Shown piece after piece: positions 1 through 10,752 of a stretch of DNA of 64,000 nucleotides (positions within the stretch are counted from its first letter, which is position 1; every line of letters begins with the position of its first letter). The notes beneath the pieces were generated by a model that was not told the origin of the DNA, did no database searches, and saw only the letters and a program-made list of their open reading frames with translations. Position numbers and translations under genes: made by a program. The stretch comes from Harmonia axyridis (lineage: Eukaryota; Arthropoda; Insecta; Coleoptera; Coccinellidae): positions 41,695,720-41,759,719 of the forward strand of contig NC_059504.1 of NCBI RefSeq assembly GCF_914767665.1, in the 5' to 3' direction.

Positions 1-1241
1 CTCATGCTAATAGACCTCCGATTAAGCAGTAAGTAAAAATATTATGTCGACTCTCTTTTTTTCATAATTATTTTTAATGATAAAACTTTGCTTTTTATTC
101 TCGATGGAATCCTCTTTATATATTTCTCTAATTCTGTGGTTATTCCGTTCATTCTTCCACATCTTGTAGAACAAAATCGTGCGAGAATATATCAGAAACA
201 CACAGTTTTCATGGTTATATTTTATTATTCTATGTTGACACTCCGAACTTTCCGCTACGGCTTTATCTGTCAATTCATCAAATTGCCTTAAAGAAATCAG
301 TTCTGCCAACCAACATTTTTCAATGCAAAAATCACTAAATTATATTCATGGAAATATTTCATTAATTTCAATGAAAATGCAATGAATTAGAGAAATAACT
401 ATTCTACTACCGAAAAGGATTTATTTCTACTATGATGTCTAAGAACTGATATATAAGCAACACTAACAGCAAGCATTGTAGTGCAACTCCTTCCAAAATA
501 GTGTCCCCTGAATGATTTGAATTTCGGTAATTTTTAGATATTCTTCAGGATCGGTATTTTCCAAATAGTATACTCATCACAACTTGAGCAGAATATTTTC
601 CTTTTTCGTATCTCAAAAAGAGCTTTGTCAAATGTTTTGAACGAACTGAACTCCTATCAAAACTGATATCTTGTAATTGTAATTGCAAAAATAATAATTT
701 TTTTTTTGTAAATCTTTTTGAATATTATGTTGATGTAACTTGGGCTGAAGGACCTCGGTCGATTGCCCTTTGATATCTTGTTTGTTTTGAATGAAATCCA
801 ACATATTTTCAGTTATTTTTTCTAAATTCAATATTAGTAGTAGTATATTGAGTTTCTTGTCGGTTTTGGTATCAGGAACTGTGGCTATCAATACATAATT
901 TTCTTTAATGCCATCCAAGGTCATATTGATTAATTCATCTCACCGTAGTGCCTCAGATATTCCTATCGGCAATCATTTTTCTCTAGATTGCTAAAGAGTC
1001 ATTTCGCGGCTTCGATATCAAAATAGCTATTCTCTGAAATCGTATGACATACAATAATGAAATTGGAAACATGTATTGCGAAAGTGCTAATGACATTTTT
1101 CATGAAAAATCCCAGTTTTAATAGCTGAATTCTTGAAATTCATTTCTGGATTTGTAACAAATAACATCAAATTCAAATCAGGCAGCATAATATTTATCAT
1201 ATTTCTAGTTGGAGAGTAACAAAAAAATTATTCATTTTCAG
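1..1241. other. No supported gene; probable intron or upstream DNA of the SENP-like gene
   Basis: This stretch precedes the first recognisable protease exon, and I found no plus-strand exon encoding the missing catalytic-histidine part of that enzyme. Two minus-strand open frames (22-309 and 628-924) have protein-like composition, but I recognise neither and see no convincing splice structure linking them. The DNA is best read as intron or intergenic sequence with possible old coding debris. Confidence 0.4.
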
Positions 1242-2582
1242 GCCCTGCATATTAATATTCGATTCTCTTGCCGGAACTGGTAGGAGTAGGGTTGTCGCTA
1301 CACTTAGGGACTACTTGACCTGTGAATATAAAGCAAAATATAACAAAGAGAAAGTTTTCACCAAGGATGTAATCAAAGGGGCTTGCCCAAAGGTACCTCA
1401 GCAGACCAATTTCACTGATTGTGGTTTGTACTTATTACAATATGTGGAACATTTCCTAATGGTAAGTGTTTTTGAATATTCAAATTTTGTTTATGTTATT
1501 ATTTTATACTAGATAATTTCGAAATATTTCCACTTCAGGCAAAAGGACCAGGACTCAATTTTCAGGTCGTTAATTTTTTAATCTAAATTGGCAAAACAAC
1601 ATATTCACCTAACATAATTTTATTCAACCTCTTTTTAGTGTTGCGAAAATAATCCTTTTTATAAATCATTTTGATTCAAGATAATTTGTTAACAATTTCT
1701 TTTATGAGAAATAGTGTAATTTCTAACTTGACGAGACAAATTAAGGAATTTCTTAGCGCTGAAAATTTTTGAGATCAATAGAGCAGTGGTTCCTACCCAA
1801 GAAACCAAATTGTCAATAAAATCATACCTTCTATTCTCCGTAAAAGTCCTGGGTACCATCGACCATGGCCCACCTCATAAAAGTGTCATTACTTTTTGAT
1901 CAGCTTAGTTATATTGAATAGTTGTTGTTACTATATAAAATGCGAACTATTTTCTCATTAATTATAATTTTAGGACCCGATTAAAGATTACTACATTCCA
2001 ATAAAAGGTTTGAAGAACTGGTTCGATGAATTTACCGTAACAAGAAAAAGGGAAGACATTAGTATTTTAATTAAAAAGTTAATGATAGACAACAACAAGG
2101 ATATTGGAATGTTGCCTGAGATAATGTTCCCTACGAAGAATGGTAAGTTCATGAAGAAAATGAAGGTTTACTGGAATGAAACCGAGTATGTAACATGTTA
2201 TATTGAGTGCTCATTTCCTTCAGGCGCTATCGTGGATCAGTTTGCCGATGACGAGGAAATGGAAGAGGAGAACTTTGACAATGAAGATTTTGAAAGTCCT
2301 CCCATAGGAAGTGAAACAGAGATAGATACAACTATGTCTGTACAAGAAGAAGAACTAACCCAACCTGGTAGTGTTTATATTCAATCGTCAAGTGAAAGTG
2401 TATGTGAGGAAAAAAGTGATGATACAGTTAACAATTCAGAACATTTGAAGACTGATATAAGTGAATTGACTATAGTGAAACCGCAGAGTAACAGGGACAC
2501 ATTGTCTTATCTCAAGGCAAAGCGTATAATTAGAAACAAACATATGGAGGGTCCTTGTAAAAAGGCAAAATTCTCACATTAA
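1242..2582 (+). CDS. SENP6/SENP7-type SUMO protease, C-terminal part (two exons)
   Basis: This is the end of a Ulp1/SENP-family cysteine protease that removes or trims SUMO chains, normally in the nucleus. Exons are 1242-1461 and 1974-2582, joined in phase 0 across a GT-AG intron. The first exon reads PCILIFDSLAG, holding the conserved Asp region, and later PQQTNFTDCGLYLL, which carries the oxyanion Gln and the nucleophilic Cys. The second exon opens with the family's DPIKDYYIPIKGLKNWF-like stretch. An acidic, serine-rich tail of about 140 residues follows, ending in a basic KAKF patch. The catalytic His exon and everything before it are missing from the window, so the gene is partial. The split layout and the DSLAG/TDCGLY context point to SENP6/7 rather than SENP1/2. 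The stop is at 2580-2582 and an AATAAA lies at 2705-2710. Confidence 0.85.
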
Positions 2583-2704
2583 GGTTTTTACTCGATTAAT
2601 TTATGAGTTTTTTTTTTATGAATTATGACATTGAAGTATTTCATTTTGTCACTATTTAAATTTATGTTTTAAAGTTGAAACCTTGAAAAATTTGAGTCTT
2701 GTAA

Positions 2705-2710
2705 AATAAA
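2705..2710 (+). terminator. Poly(A) signal of the SENP-like gene
   Basis: An AATAAA hexamer lies about 120 bases past the stop codon in a T-rich stretch. This is the expected place for a 3'-end processing signal. Confidence 0.55.
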
Positions 2711-4287
2711 ATTGTTATAAATAATTTTTGTTGCCTAAATATTAACCAGTTAACTTCATTTGAATTATGCCAGTTTTGGAAAATCAGATAAATATTGTTG
2801 TTATGTTACACTCAGAAAAAAAAATTACTGCATGGGCAAAAGACTGATTTAAAATTTGACTTCTTCGAATATTTTTTACCAACATAAAAAAATTGTTTTT
2901 TTCTTTTCGAAAGTGGATATTTTTTTAACTGTATTGCATATCTGTGATTTCAACTTGAAAAGTAGTTGTGGACAGCTCTATTATTTTGATGGGGACTGGT
3001 CTTCAATTTTTAATTTATTTGATTTCAATGAGAAAAAATTTTAGTTTAGAACAAAATTCCATTTCCTATTCAAAGAGTAGAGGTTCTCTATTCACGTGTT
3101 TTTGGGTTGAAATGGTGATAACACGAGGATTTTCTAATTAGCCATATTTGTCGATGCAGTTATTTTTTTTCAAGTTCTCCCAAAGACGAGTTGAAAATGA
3201 CATTATTTAATTGTCTCGAACTTTTGTGAATATCGTTCATTCGAGTAAGATTGAGATATTTGGAAGAAATGTTTGAGAAAAATTGTACTATTTACAAAAT
3301 TTTACTCTTTAATATTCCCGGCTGCTCTTATTAAGAATTGTTCATTTTAATATTGTTACAAAATGATTTTCTTTAATGTATAGTTTAATTGAATCTGGAG
3401 CGTGGATATTGTATATTATTGTCAATTATGGATGAGCAAGTTGCTATCTCCATCTTAAGTAGCAGCAAATACTTGATTATATTAAATCTTGGTATTAGTT
3501 GGCATTGTAAATAAATTTTTGTTATCAAATGGCAAAATATTGACAGGATGTTGGTGCTAAACAAATAAGAGTCATTCAATACAGAATAGACGTGTAAATT
3601 GGTAATTTAATTTTTTCACTTTGAAGATCAGTTATCCTGTTTTCATTTAGTTCCTTACTGGAAGTGAGTCGACAGATCGATTTGAACACACTTAAAAATT
3701 GTACTACATACATGTAGTGAATGTATTTTTTTTTTTAATGGATGTATGTGTCCTTTGTATGAAGAAGCAAAAATAAACTGTACATATTTGTTTTTTCGAT
3801 CATATATTGTTGAATTGAAATTATGTGTAAATATTATTCTTAAGCTCTTTCTACAAAGATGAATAATTACTTTTTTTTAGTATAAAATCTGTTTTTCTAG
3901 TGTTTCACATGAGAATAAATCAGTAAATGGAATAAACATCAAATGTACATGTATTAAAAGAAATTGCTTTTATTTCAAGTGCAAAGGTTCAACCTTTGAG
4001 TTACTTTAATTTGGTGAATTGAAAAGGAACTAAAAACAAATTAATATAGCTTTTTGTCGAGATATAATTTTAATTTAGAAGAAAGAGAAAAAATACACAA
4101 GATTATGTCATGTGTAAAATTTTATATTTCTGTGTTTCAATAAACAATCAAATTAAACAGAAATTTCGAAATTGAACAAAAAGCCATTGGAAAATCTAAT
4201 CGTTATTAAAGTTAGTGGCCTTTAAGAAAATTTTAATACACTTTTCCCGGGTTTGACTAAAGGGGATTCACAAAATTTCAATAATAA
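2711..4287. other. AT-rich intergenic DNA, nothing recognised
   Basis: I see long A/T runs and scattered short open frames with no family resemblance, no terminal repeats and no RNA gene. Confidence 0.5.
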
Positions 4288-4378
4288 TTAATAATACTCA
4301 TTTTGTGATTCCATAATTTCAAAATCATCATGAAGAGCGTTGAAGAACATTTCAAAAGCTCGCTTAGGTGCAACCATT
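4288..4378 (-). CDS. Possible terminal exon of an unidentified gene
   Basis: On the minus strand a TTTTAAG acceptor-like site is followed by a 30-codon open stretch reading MVAPKRAFEMFFNALHDD, then about ten more residues to a TAA at 4288-4290. The composition (balanced charges, no low complexity) looks like real protein, unlike the surrounding DNA. I could not find upstream exons or name a family. It may be a pseudo-exon or the end of a gene destroyed by repeats. Confidence 0.2.
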
Positions 4379-5220
4379 CTTAAAACCCATGTAGTTTATT
4401 GTGTTGGCGTGCAAATTCAATCATAAACATATTTATTTCTTGTTCTACAAGGTACATCTAATGAACAAATTTGCAGAGATAAAGAAACGTGTTTTCTTCA
4501 ACAATGTAGATAATGCCTTGATCAAGAACATATCTTTTGTAAAAAATTCGCTAAAAATACACTTCATTTATTATTATGTAATTTTTTTCATAGAAACTTA
4601 AAAAAAACACATTTCACATTCTATACATTGAATCTTCCTAAGATTACGCAATTTCAACATTTGAGTTTGAACAGTTGAATTAGTTTTTGAGATGAAAATC
4701 ATATACATATATGGATACAGAAATAAAAAAAAAAAAAATTCTGTCAATGGGTCTGGTATGGCACTATGCCTTCGAGTGGAGTACCCAGACATGAGCCTTA
4801 GGGGGATAAAGATTATAAACGAAAAAAAAAATGGTTATTTGTTTCCAAAGTTTTTTTAATTCACAGACGCGAAAAACTTAAAGAATAGCCCTTATCAATT
4901 TTCCTTCTTTCGAAGTTTTCCAAAGTTTGCCTACTCATAATAAGATTTGAGATCATGCAACATACATTAAAATTTAAATACAGAATATAATATGAATCTT
5001 TTACGTCATCCACTTCAATCTAATCAACAGATATATACTAAACCTAAAGTGCCCTACCGATGTGAGTGAGTATGTTAATACGGTAAGTAATGGAATTCAA
5101 AGTGCCGATAAAGAGATTCTTTGCGACAGAGGGAAAATTAGATGTAGAATTAAATTATTTATTTACATCAGGATCCTAAGAAATGGGTGCGCTAAAACCA
5201 TTTGAGTAGTTATCAGGATG
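4379..5220. other. AT-rich intergenic DNA, nothing recognised
   Basis: There are only short frames, with poly(A) runs near 4728 and 4825. A short self-complementary stretch (gtctggta...tacccagac, about 4749-4791) does not fit a tRNA. Confidence 0.4.
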
Positions 5221-5223
5221 TCC

Positions 5224-5740
5224 TTATATACAGGGTGTCTCATTTAAAAGTGTCCACCTTCAACAACGAATCAGAATTCGTGAAAACACTCAGACAGGTC
5301 AATTTTTGATGATAGGGGGATATGATCTGGGATACAAAGCTTGTTTCTACTAGCCACCCCCTGGAGAGGGTTGCAACCCCATCAGGAATTTGAATAGGGA
5401 AGCAGTTTGTGTTCTATAACGTGAATATTAACAAAGTTACAGGGTGTTTTTTATGGTGAGAAATTTGAGAATTTGTGGTAATACTGTTTGTTGAAAATAT
5501 TTTTCTTTCAATAGAAATTATACGATCAATTAGAACATCTCTGTTTCATTTAGTTTTATCGGTACCATAATTCTATAAAAAACACCCTGTAACTTTGTGA
5601 ATATTCACTTTATAGAATACAAACTGCAGGTTCATAAAAATTTGAATATATGCATACATTTGTGCTACAAAAATACCCGTTTTCCCTATTCAAATTCCTG
5701 ATGGAATTGCAACCCTCTCCAGGACTCCAGGGGGGGTAAT
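5224..5740. repeat. Nested inverted repeat with ACAGGGTG ends
   Basis: The unit opens with tacagggtgtctcattt at 5232. Inside it, an arm around 5345-5460 (containing ctggagagggttgcaacccc and acagggtgttttttat) is repeated in inverted form around 5570-5735 (ataaaaaacaccctgt, then ttgcaaccctctccag). It is therefore a foldback unit of about 0.4 kb whose arms carry the ACAGGGTG motif found throughout the window. No open frame belongs to it. Confidence 0.6.
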
Positions 5741-5776
5741 TTCACGGTTGCGCATGCTCAATATTGACCCTTCAAC

Positions 5777-5959
5777 CAGTGAAGGATTCAGGATTTCTTC
5801 AAGGGGGGGCGCAATGTACCAAATTCATATGAGAGATGAAAGCTATATAGAAGGAAGTCTTTTTTTCTATTTTTCAACATGAGGCAGAGTTGCATCAGAC
5901 GCAGACGAAGCTTCATCGCTCATAAAAGGTATACCCCCCTCTCCGTGGATCCGTTACTG
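5777..5959 (+). mobile_element. Short hAT-type MITE, 183 bp
   Basis: It begins CAGTGAAGGATTCAGG and ends GGATCCGTTACTG, imperfect hAT-like terminal inverted repeats starting CAGTG. Internal text (ttcttcaagggggggcgca, then acccccctctcc) matches the inverted element at 31320-31474. The flanks ccttcaac and cattctac agree at 6 of 8 positions, consistent with a decayed 8-bp target duplication. It has no coding capacity. Confidence 0.6.
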
Positions 5960-6048
5960 CATTCTACTAGAAAAGCTCATACTAGGGCTCATACCAAATT
6001 TCGTTAAAATCGTAAAAGAATTGTGAAAGTAAAGGCTATTACAAGTTT

Positions 6049-6469
6049 TTGTGGACATACAAACCGACAGACAGACACGTAACTAAAGTTGTTCGGAATG
6101 GTCTAAAATGCATTTGGAAAGGAAATTTTGAAATCGTAGACAATATTTTTTACCCTGAAACTGATCACAAAGCTACCTTCAGAAGATTCGGAAGCAAATT
6201 GACAAAAGCACTGATGTGGGGCCAATGCGCGTTTCCTCGTTCATGCTCCTTCGGGGACAGGGGCGTAGAAATAGGGGTACTGGGGGTAATAACACCCCCC
6301 CCCTCCCCAAGATTTTCAAAATATAAAATTCTTCCATAAAATGAACCAATACTCTTTTTACTTGACTTTAAAATCGACACGGCAGCAAAAATTCGGACAC
6401 TCTTACTGCAGTTTATGAGTTTACTATCGCTTTCAAGATGATTACTTTTATTGTATTAAGAGCACGTCT
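6049..6469. other. Degenerate repeat-derived DNA
   Basis: The text aaccgacagacagacacg near 6060 is the kind of short motif common in insect interspersed repeats; a similar cactgacagacggacag lies near 37600. The open frames on both strands here look like chance products of G/C-richer repeat sequence. Confidence 0.35.
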
Positions 6470-7999
6470 CAGGGGCGGATCCAGGGGGGGGGCCATGGGG
6501 GCCATGGCCCCCCCCTCGCGGACCTTATAACTATAAAAGTGTATCCTGAATTCCCGAAAAATATGCACTCATTAAGTTTTAAATTTTTTTTTTCCAATAG
6601 ATAGCTTTAGTTATCTGTATTACGCGTTTAATAAGTCCGATCGGGTTCCACAACATGGCGTTAGAAAGATGAGATTTTGTACTACATAATCTTTTGCGAC
6701 AGTTTTGTGATAAGTTTACTCAGCGCGCGTTGAAGATGGACAAAATAACAAAGAAAAAATACGTTATATTTGAGTTTTTCTTCGATAAAGGCGAAAATGC
6801 GAGCCAAGCGGCTGAAAATTTAAATAGTGTTTATGTTCTTGATACTGTAATAGCCAATTACGCGCAATTTTGTTTTCGTCGATTCCGTTCCGGTAATTTT
6901 TATGTCAAAGATGCTTGATGCTGGAGACCAATTGTCTAAAATATCGACAAAATCAAGGACATTTTCGGGTCCTGTTTCCATTGCTCAAGAGTTGAAGATT
7001 GCGTAAAAAACCTTTTTGAACCATTTGCAAAAGGCTGGTCTCAAGAAGAAGCTAAATGTATGGGTACCACACGAGTTACTGCAAAAAACCTCTTGGACCG
7101 AATTTCCATTTGCGAATCGCTGCTGAAACGCAATAAAAAAACCCCAATGTGGAAACGGTTGGTGGCTGGTGATGAAATGTGAATGACTTACGACAACGTC
7201 AAGTGAAAACGGTCCTAGTAAAAAAGCGGTGAGCTGTCGGAAACGGTCAGGAAGGTTTTGCTGTGTATTTGGTGGGATTGGCAGGGAATTATCTACATAA
7301 GCTGCTCCCCTAAGGCACAAATATTGACTCGGATCTGTACTGTCAACATTTAGACCTTCTGAAGGAAGCAATTGCCCAGAAGCAACCACCAGGAGAGGAA
7401 TTGTGTTCCTTGGGGACAACGTAAGGCCACACACATCAATAGTGACTCGCCAGAAGTTCTTATGCATCCACCTTATAATCCGGACCTGGCACCAAGGGAT
7501 TATCATATCTTGCTGTCCATGGCGAACAATTTTGCTGGTGAAAAATTCGTTTTAACAGAGGCTTGTGAAATTCGACTGTCTCAATTTTTCGCCAATATCG
7601 ACTAGGGCTTCTATGAGGGAGGCATACACAAACCTTCAAAAAAGCAACAAGTTATAGAACAAAACGGCGCATATTCGAAAGGAAACGGATCATTCTAACT
7701 GTGGTAATTAAATCTTGATTTTTATGCAGAAATAATGATTTTTTTCTATACCTCATACTTTCTTGTGCCCGAGTTTTCTCATGAAATACATCTACATATA
7801 TTCATGAAATTGTTCGAACTTGTTTTTGTACTACAAATATTTTGGAAACTGAATATGATATGATTTACTAAAATACATCTTTCTATAAAAAAACACGTGT
7901 CTTGATAGGCACCAACACAAAATTCCGCTATTTTGCTAATCGATATCAGCCGTGACTTTCTATGGCCCCCCCCTCAGACATCGCCTGGATCCGCCCCTG
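6470..7999. mobile_element. Non-autonomous hAT element with perfect 8-bp target duplication
   Basis: The element starts CAGGGGCGGATCCAGG and ends CCTGGATCCGCCCCTG, exact 16-bp terminal inverted repeats. It is flanked by identical gcacgtct copies at 6462-6469 and 8000-8007. CAGNG ends and 8-bp duplications are the hAT hallmark. G/C-rich subterminal blocks (ggccatgggggccatggccc on the left, ctatggcccccccct on the right) extend the inverted similarity. No hAT transposase is present; the interior is a dead mariner-type gene, so movement must have used an enzyme from elsewhere. Confidence 0.88.
6655..7700 (+). pseudogene. Degenerate mariner-type transposase inside the hAT element
   Basis: The N-terminal helix-turn-helix region is readable at 6694-6918 (KKKYVIFEFFFDKGENASQA, then RRFRSGNFYVKDA), typical of mariner-family transposases. 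Further on, pieces in shifted frames recall the catalytic core: GDNVRPHTS near 7410 (second Asp region), then HPPYNPDLAPRDYHILLSM around 7465-7520, the block holding the third Asp. Frameshifts and stops break it throughout. I could not define mariner terminal repeats, so whether it was inserted or captured is open. Confidence 0.75.
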
Positions 8000-8007
8000 G
8001 CACGTCT

Positions 8008-8550
8008 AGGTCCGAGGTTTATTATTTTCCTTTATCTACCCGTTTTGTCGGCTTCTCCTTTGTTTTGCCATCTGTGATTTTTGCATTCGTCATCGGTATA
8101 CACTTACCCGTTGTTGATTATGTCGACGACAGTCGGATGGTTGATGATACTCTTGGGTACGCCACTGCATTGTGTCAGTAGTTCATTAATATGCTTTTTA
8201 TATACCTATGTTATAGGTTGATAGGTACCTTAATTTGTTTACCAATAAAATGTCATTTCCATATCTACAAAAATTATCATTCAAACTTTTTTCCTTGAGT
8301 TTTTCATTCTGCCATATGAATTCAGAATCAGAAATATGCCTCAACATCTCATATACTTTTGACTCATCGTCGCATGTAGTACCTAATATCAATATATTGA
8401 CAGGTAAGAGTTCGCAATTTTAAAAATATGAATTTGAGTTAAGAATTATGCTTTTTATATAGGTTGGGGAAAACAAATTTTTCCACAACGCCTACAAAAA
8501 CAAATCATACTTAAGTTTAAAAAAAAAATAAAATTCAACCAAAAATCAAC
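8008..8550. other. Spacer with no recognised gene
   Basis: There are short frames on both strands without family resemblance. A stop codon at 8518-8520 closes the frame just upstream of the LTV1-like open frame. Confidence 0.4.
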
Positions 8551-8772
8551 ATGAATGACCACGAATTAAGAGGTGACCTTTCTTCGGAAGAGGACATCGA
8601 AGAACCGGAGGTTGCGAAAGTGTGTATGAATTATGTAAGACCCAAAAATGAAACGAAAGAAGAGAAGAAAGCACGAAAAAAAATGGTGAAAGAAGAAAAA
8701 GCCGAAAAACGTAAATTGAAAGTTAAGAAGAAAGATAAAAAGAAGAGAGAAAAGAAGATGGGGAGAAAATAA
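8551..8772 (+). CDS. Small LTV1-like open reading frame (probable fragment)
   Basis: This 73-codon frame begins MNDHELRGDLSSEEDIEEPE and continues NYVRPKNETKEEKKARKKMV into a highly basic, lysine-rich end. The VRPKNET-EE-ARK text with following basic helix resembles the C-terminal part of LTV1, a 40S ribosome biogenesis and nuclear export factor. LTV1 proteins are several hundred residues, so this would be a small fraction. An in-frame stop lies 11 codons upstream of the ATG and no flanking exons were seen. A retrocopy fragment or an isolated relic is likeliest; a low-complexity coincidence is possible because the second half is nearly all K/R/E. Confidence 0.4.
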   Translation: MNDHELRGDLSSEEDIEEPEVAKVCMNYVRPKNETKEEKKARKKMVKEEKAEKRKLKVKKKDKKKREKKMGRK

Positions 8773-10289
8773 TTGATTTTATCGAATATTTTAATTTGTG
8801 TGTTATGAATTTTCGTTCGTATTATCGTGTTTTAAGAAAAATTGAGTGTTAAAATATACATAGCGTTATACCTAAGTAGGTATTTCAAATTGTAAGTGTA
8901 TGAATTGTTTACTGGTAATATCGAAAATGTTTGAATTGAGCATATGAAATTTTTTATACATATATTTATCCATATTACATAGTAAAACAGTTATTCGATT
9001 TGTATAAAGTAGAAATACCCTACCCTTGATTTAATTCCACACAATTTAAAAAATCTCATTATATTTGATTAGGTTTCAAAAAATTTATTGGTTAGAAAAT
9101 TTCAGAACAATTTGTATGATTATTAAGATAGAAAATCAGAATACAATTATTGAAAATAATAAACCAAAAGTCCATCAGCTTTTCAGAGCTTTTCTCGAAA
9201 ACAATAAAAGTAACTTATTTGCAAGAAATTTGGTGCAAAAATCAGTTGTTATAAGTAAGCTACAGAAAACGGTGGATGAATTCTAAAGGTAAAAAAATCT
9301 AAAAAACAAATTAAAAAAAATCATATCTGGAAAAATTCACTCCTCAAACACAAGAAAGTGTATGGCCAGTATTGTCTTTAATATTTTTTCCCGCAAAGTC
9401 CTAATTAAATTGGATCTATGAATTTTTGAATATTCCACTGTGGATACCAACTCTATAATTTTGCGTCAATGCTTCATATCAAAGATTCAGTAGCCGAAAG
9501 TGTTTATTGTAGTTTTTGAGGATAATTTTACTTTTAGAAAATGTATGTACACGGTGTTTTTCAAGATGTAACATAAAAAATATAATTTTCTCAGTCCGGA
9601 CCGAATAAAACCTATATTTTTTGAATGAATATTGGCGAATGCCTTTAACTCACTTCCGGAAATTTTCATGGAAATCTATAAAGACGTTTAATGGATCAAC
9701 ATTATCAACGAATATTCAGAGATTCACAGGTCCCCGGCGGTGTGTTTATTTTGTGAATTGAAATTTATCCGATATTCAATGGTTCATAAAATATTGATAC
9801 GAAGTGCGCCAATATAGGCTCGTTTGATAGGGTTTTTGTTTTTGATGTCGTTTTGAGGAGAAATACGCTTTTTGATAATTTGTTTTACAACATTTTATAT
9901 GAAAAATATAATTTTTTCTGTTCGAACCTAAGTTTTTGATAAGTCACTGAAAGTAAATATTGGTCTTCGTTCTACACTTATTTCTTGAAATTTTCATGAA
10001 AATCCATGAAGGCGTTCAAGAGTTATTCCGAAAGTTTTCGATCAATTACATAAAACAGCCTGTATATCTTGAATTAACATACATATTTAATTAGAATAAT
10101 TTTTCAGACTTCCCAGAATGTACTTCATATGTATTGAATGCCTGTAGAGTTATACGTTGAACACTGTTAATCAAAATTCTTAAAATTTTTTTTGTTTTCC
10201 TAGATATCAAGTTGAATTTCTTGAATGCGAAATTGTCAAGCAACAATTAATAGAGAAATTTTGCCGGCAAATTTTATCTTAGTAGAATT
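8773..10289. other. AT-rich intergenic DNA with worn repeats
   Basis: No gene was recognised. Fragments such as gtacacggtgtttttcaaga near 9547 and aaaacagcctgtatatc near 10041 look like decayed members of the ACAGGGTG repeat group. An open frame at 9065-9286 has no identifiable relative. A lone hAT-like end, cagtggcggatctaggggg, occurs at 10290-10308 with no partner nearby. Confidence 0.4.
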
Positions 10290-10340
10290 CAGTGGCGGAT
10301 CTAGGGGGTAATTAAGTATAATATGTATATTCATGAATAT

Positions 10341-10694
10341 TTAAAGAAAATATAGTGCTGAAGGTAACCAAAAAAGAATATTATTGCAAATACTCAATAT
10401 AAAAGGCATATTCTGTAGGTACCTAATAAAATAGGATTGTTTAAATTTTACGTCGAATAAGATCATCCATTTTGATTCGGCAAATTTATTAATACACTCA
10501 AATTTGAAAATTGAAAAATCTTCTGAAAGAGATAACTTTATCTCTTCCAGACGATGCATCGTAATATGCTCCTGGGGATTCACAACATAGTACTTATTAC
10601 CCAATAAAACGCCAACTCTGATAATAATTGATAAATAAAATATAATAATAAGGACAATGTTTGTAGATTTGAAGTGCTTCAAAACACCATTCAC
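10341..10694 (-). CDS. Unrecognised open frame with one hydrophobic segment, divergent from SLC19
   Basis: This 117-codon minus-strand frame starts 58 bases from the SLC19 start codon and runs away from it. Near the N-terminus is a strongly hydrophobic stretch (IVLIIIFYLSIIIRVGVLL), followed by a mixed-charge region (HRLEEIKLSLSEDFSIFKF). A GTAAAA donor-like site falls after the residues WMILFD, so it could be a first exon. I do not recognise the family and see no further exons; it may be a chance frame. Confidence 0.25.
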   Translation of the reverse strand: MNGVLKHFKSTNIVLIIIFYLSIIIRVGVLLGNKYYVVNPQEHITMHRLEEIKLSLSEDFSIFKFECINKFAESKWMILFDVKFKQSYFIRYLQNMPFILSICNNILFWLPSALYFL

Positions 10695-10752
10695 AAATTT
10701 TATGTGAAGTGTATGAAGCTTATCTAGTCAAATCCAGACCAGATTCACGAAA

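Noticed and set aside
22..924. A minus-strand gene made of the frames at 22-309 and 628-924
   Set aside because: No splice sites joining them in phase and no family recognised; kept only as a note in the spacer entry.
3385..3579. Short frames in AT-rich intergenic DNA (2856-3044, 3385-3579, 4401-4601)
   Set aside because: Low-complexity, Phe/Ile/Asn/Lys-rich products expected by chance from AT-rich DNA.
4745..4800. tRNA-like short palindromic stretch
   Set aside because: The stem gtctggta/tacccagac does not extend to a cloverleaf, and there is no B-box-like GGTTCGAATCC text.
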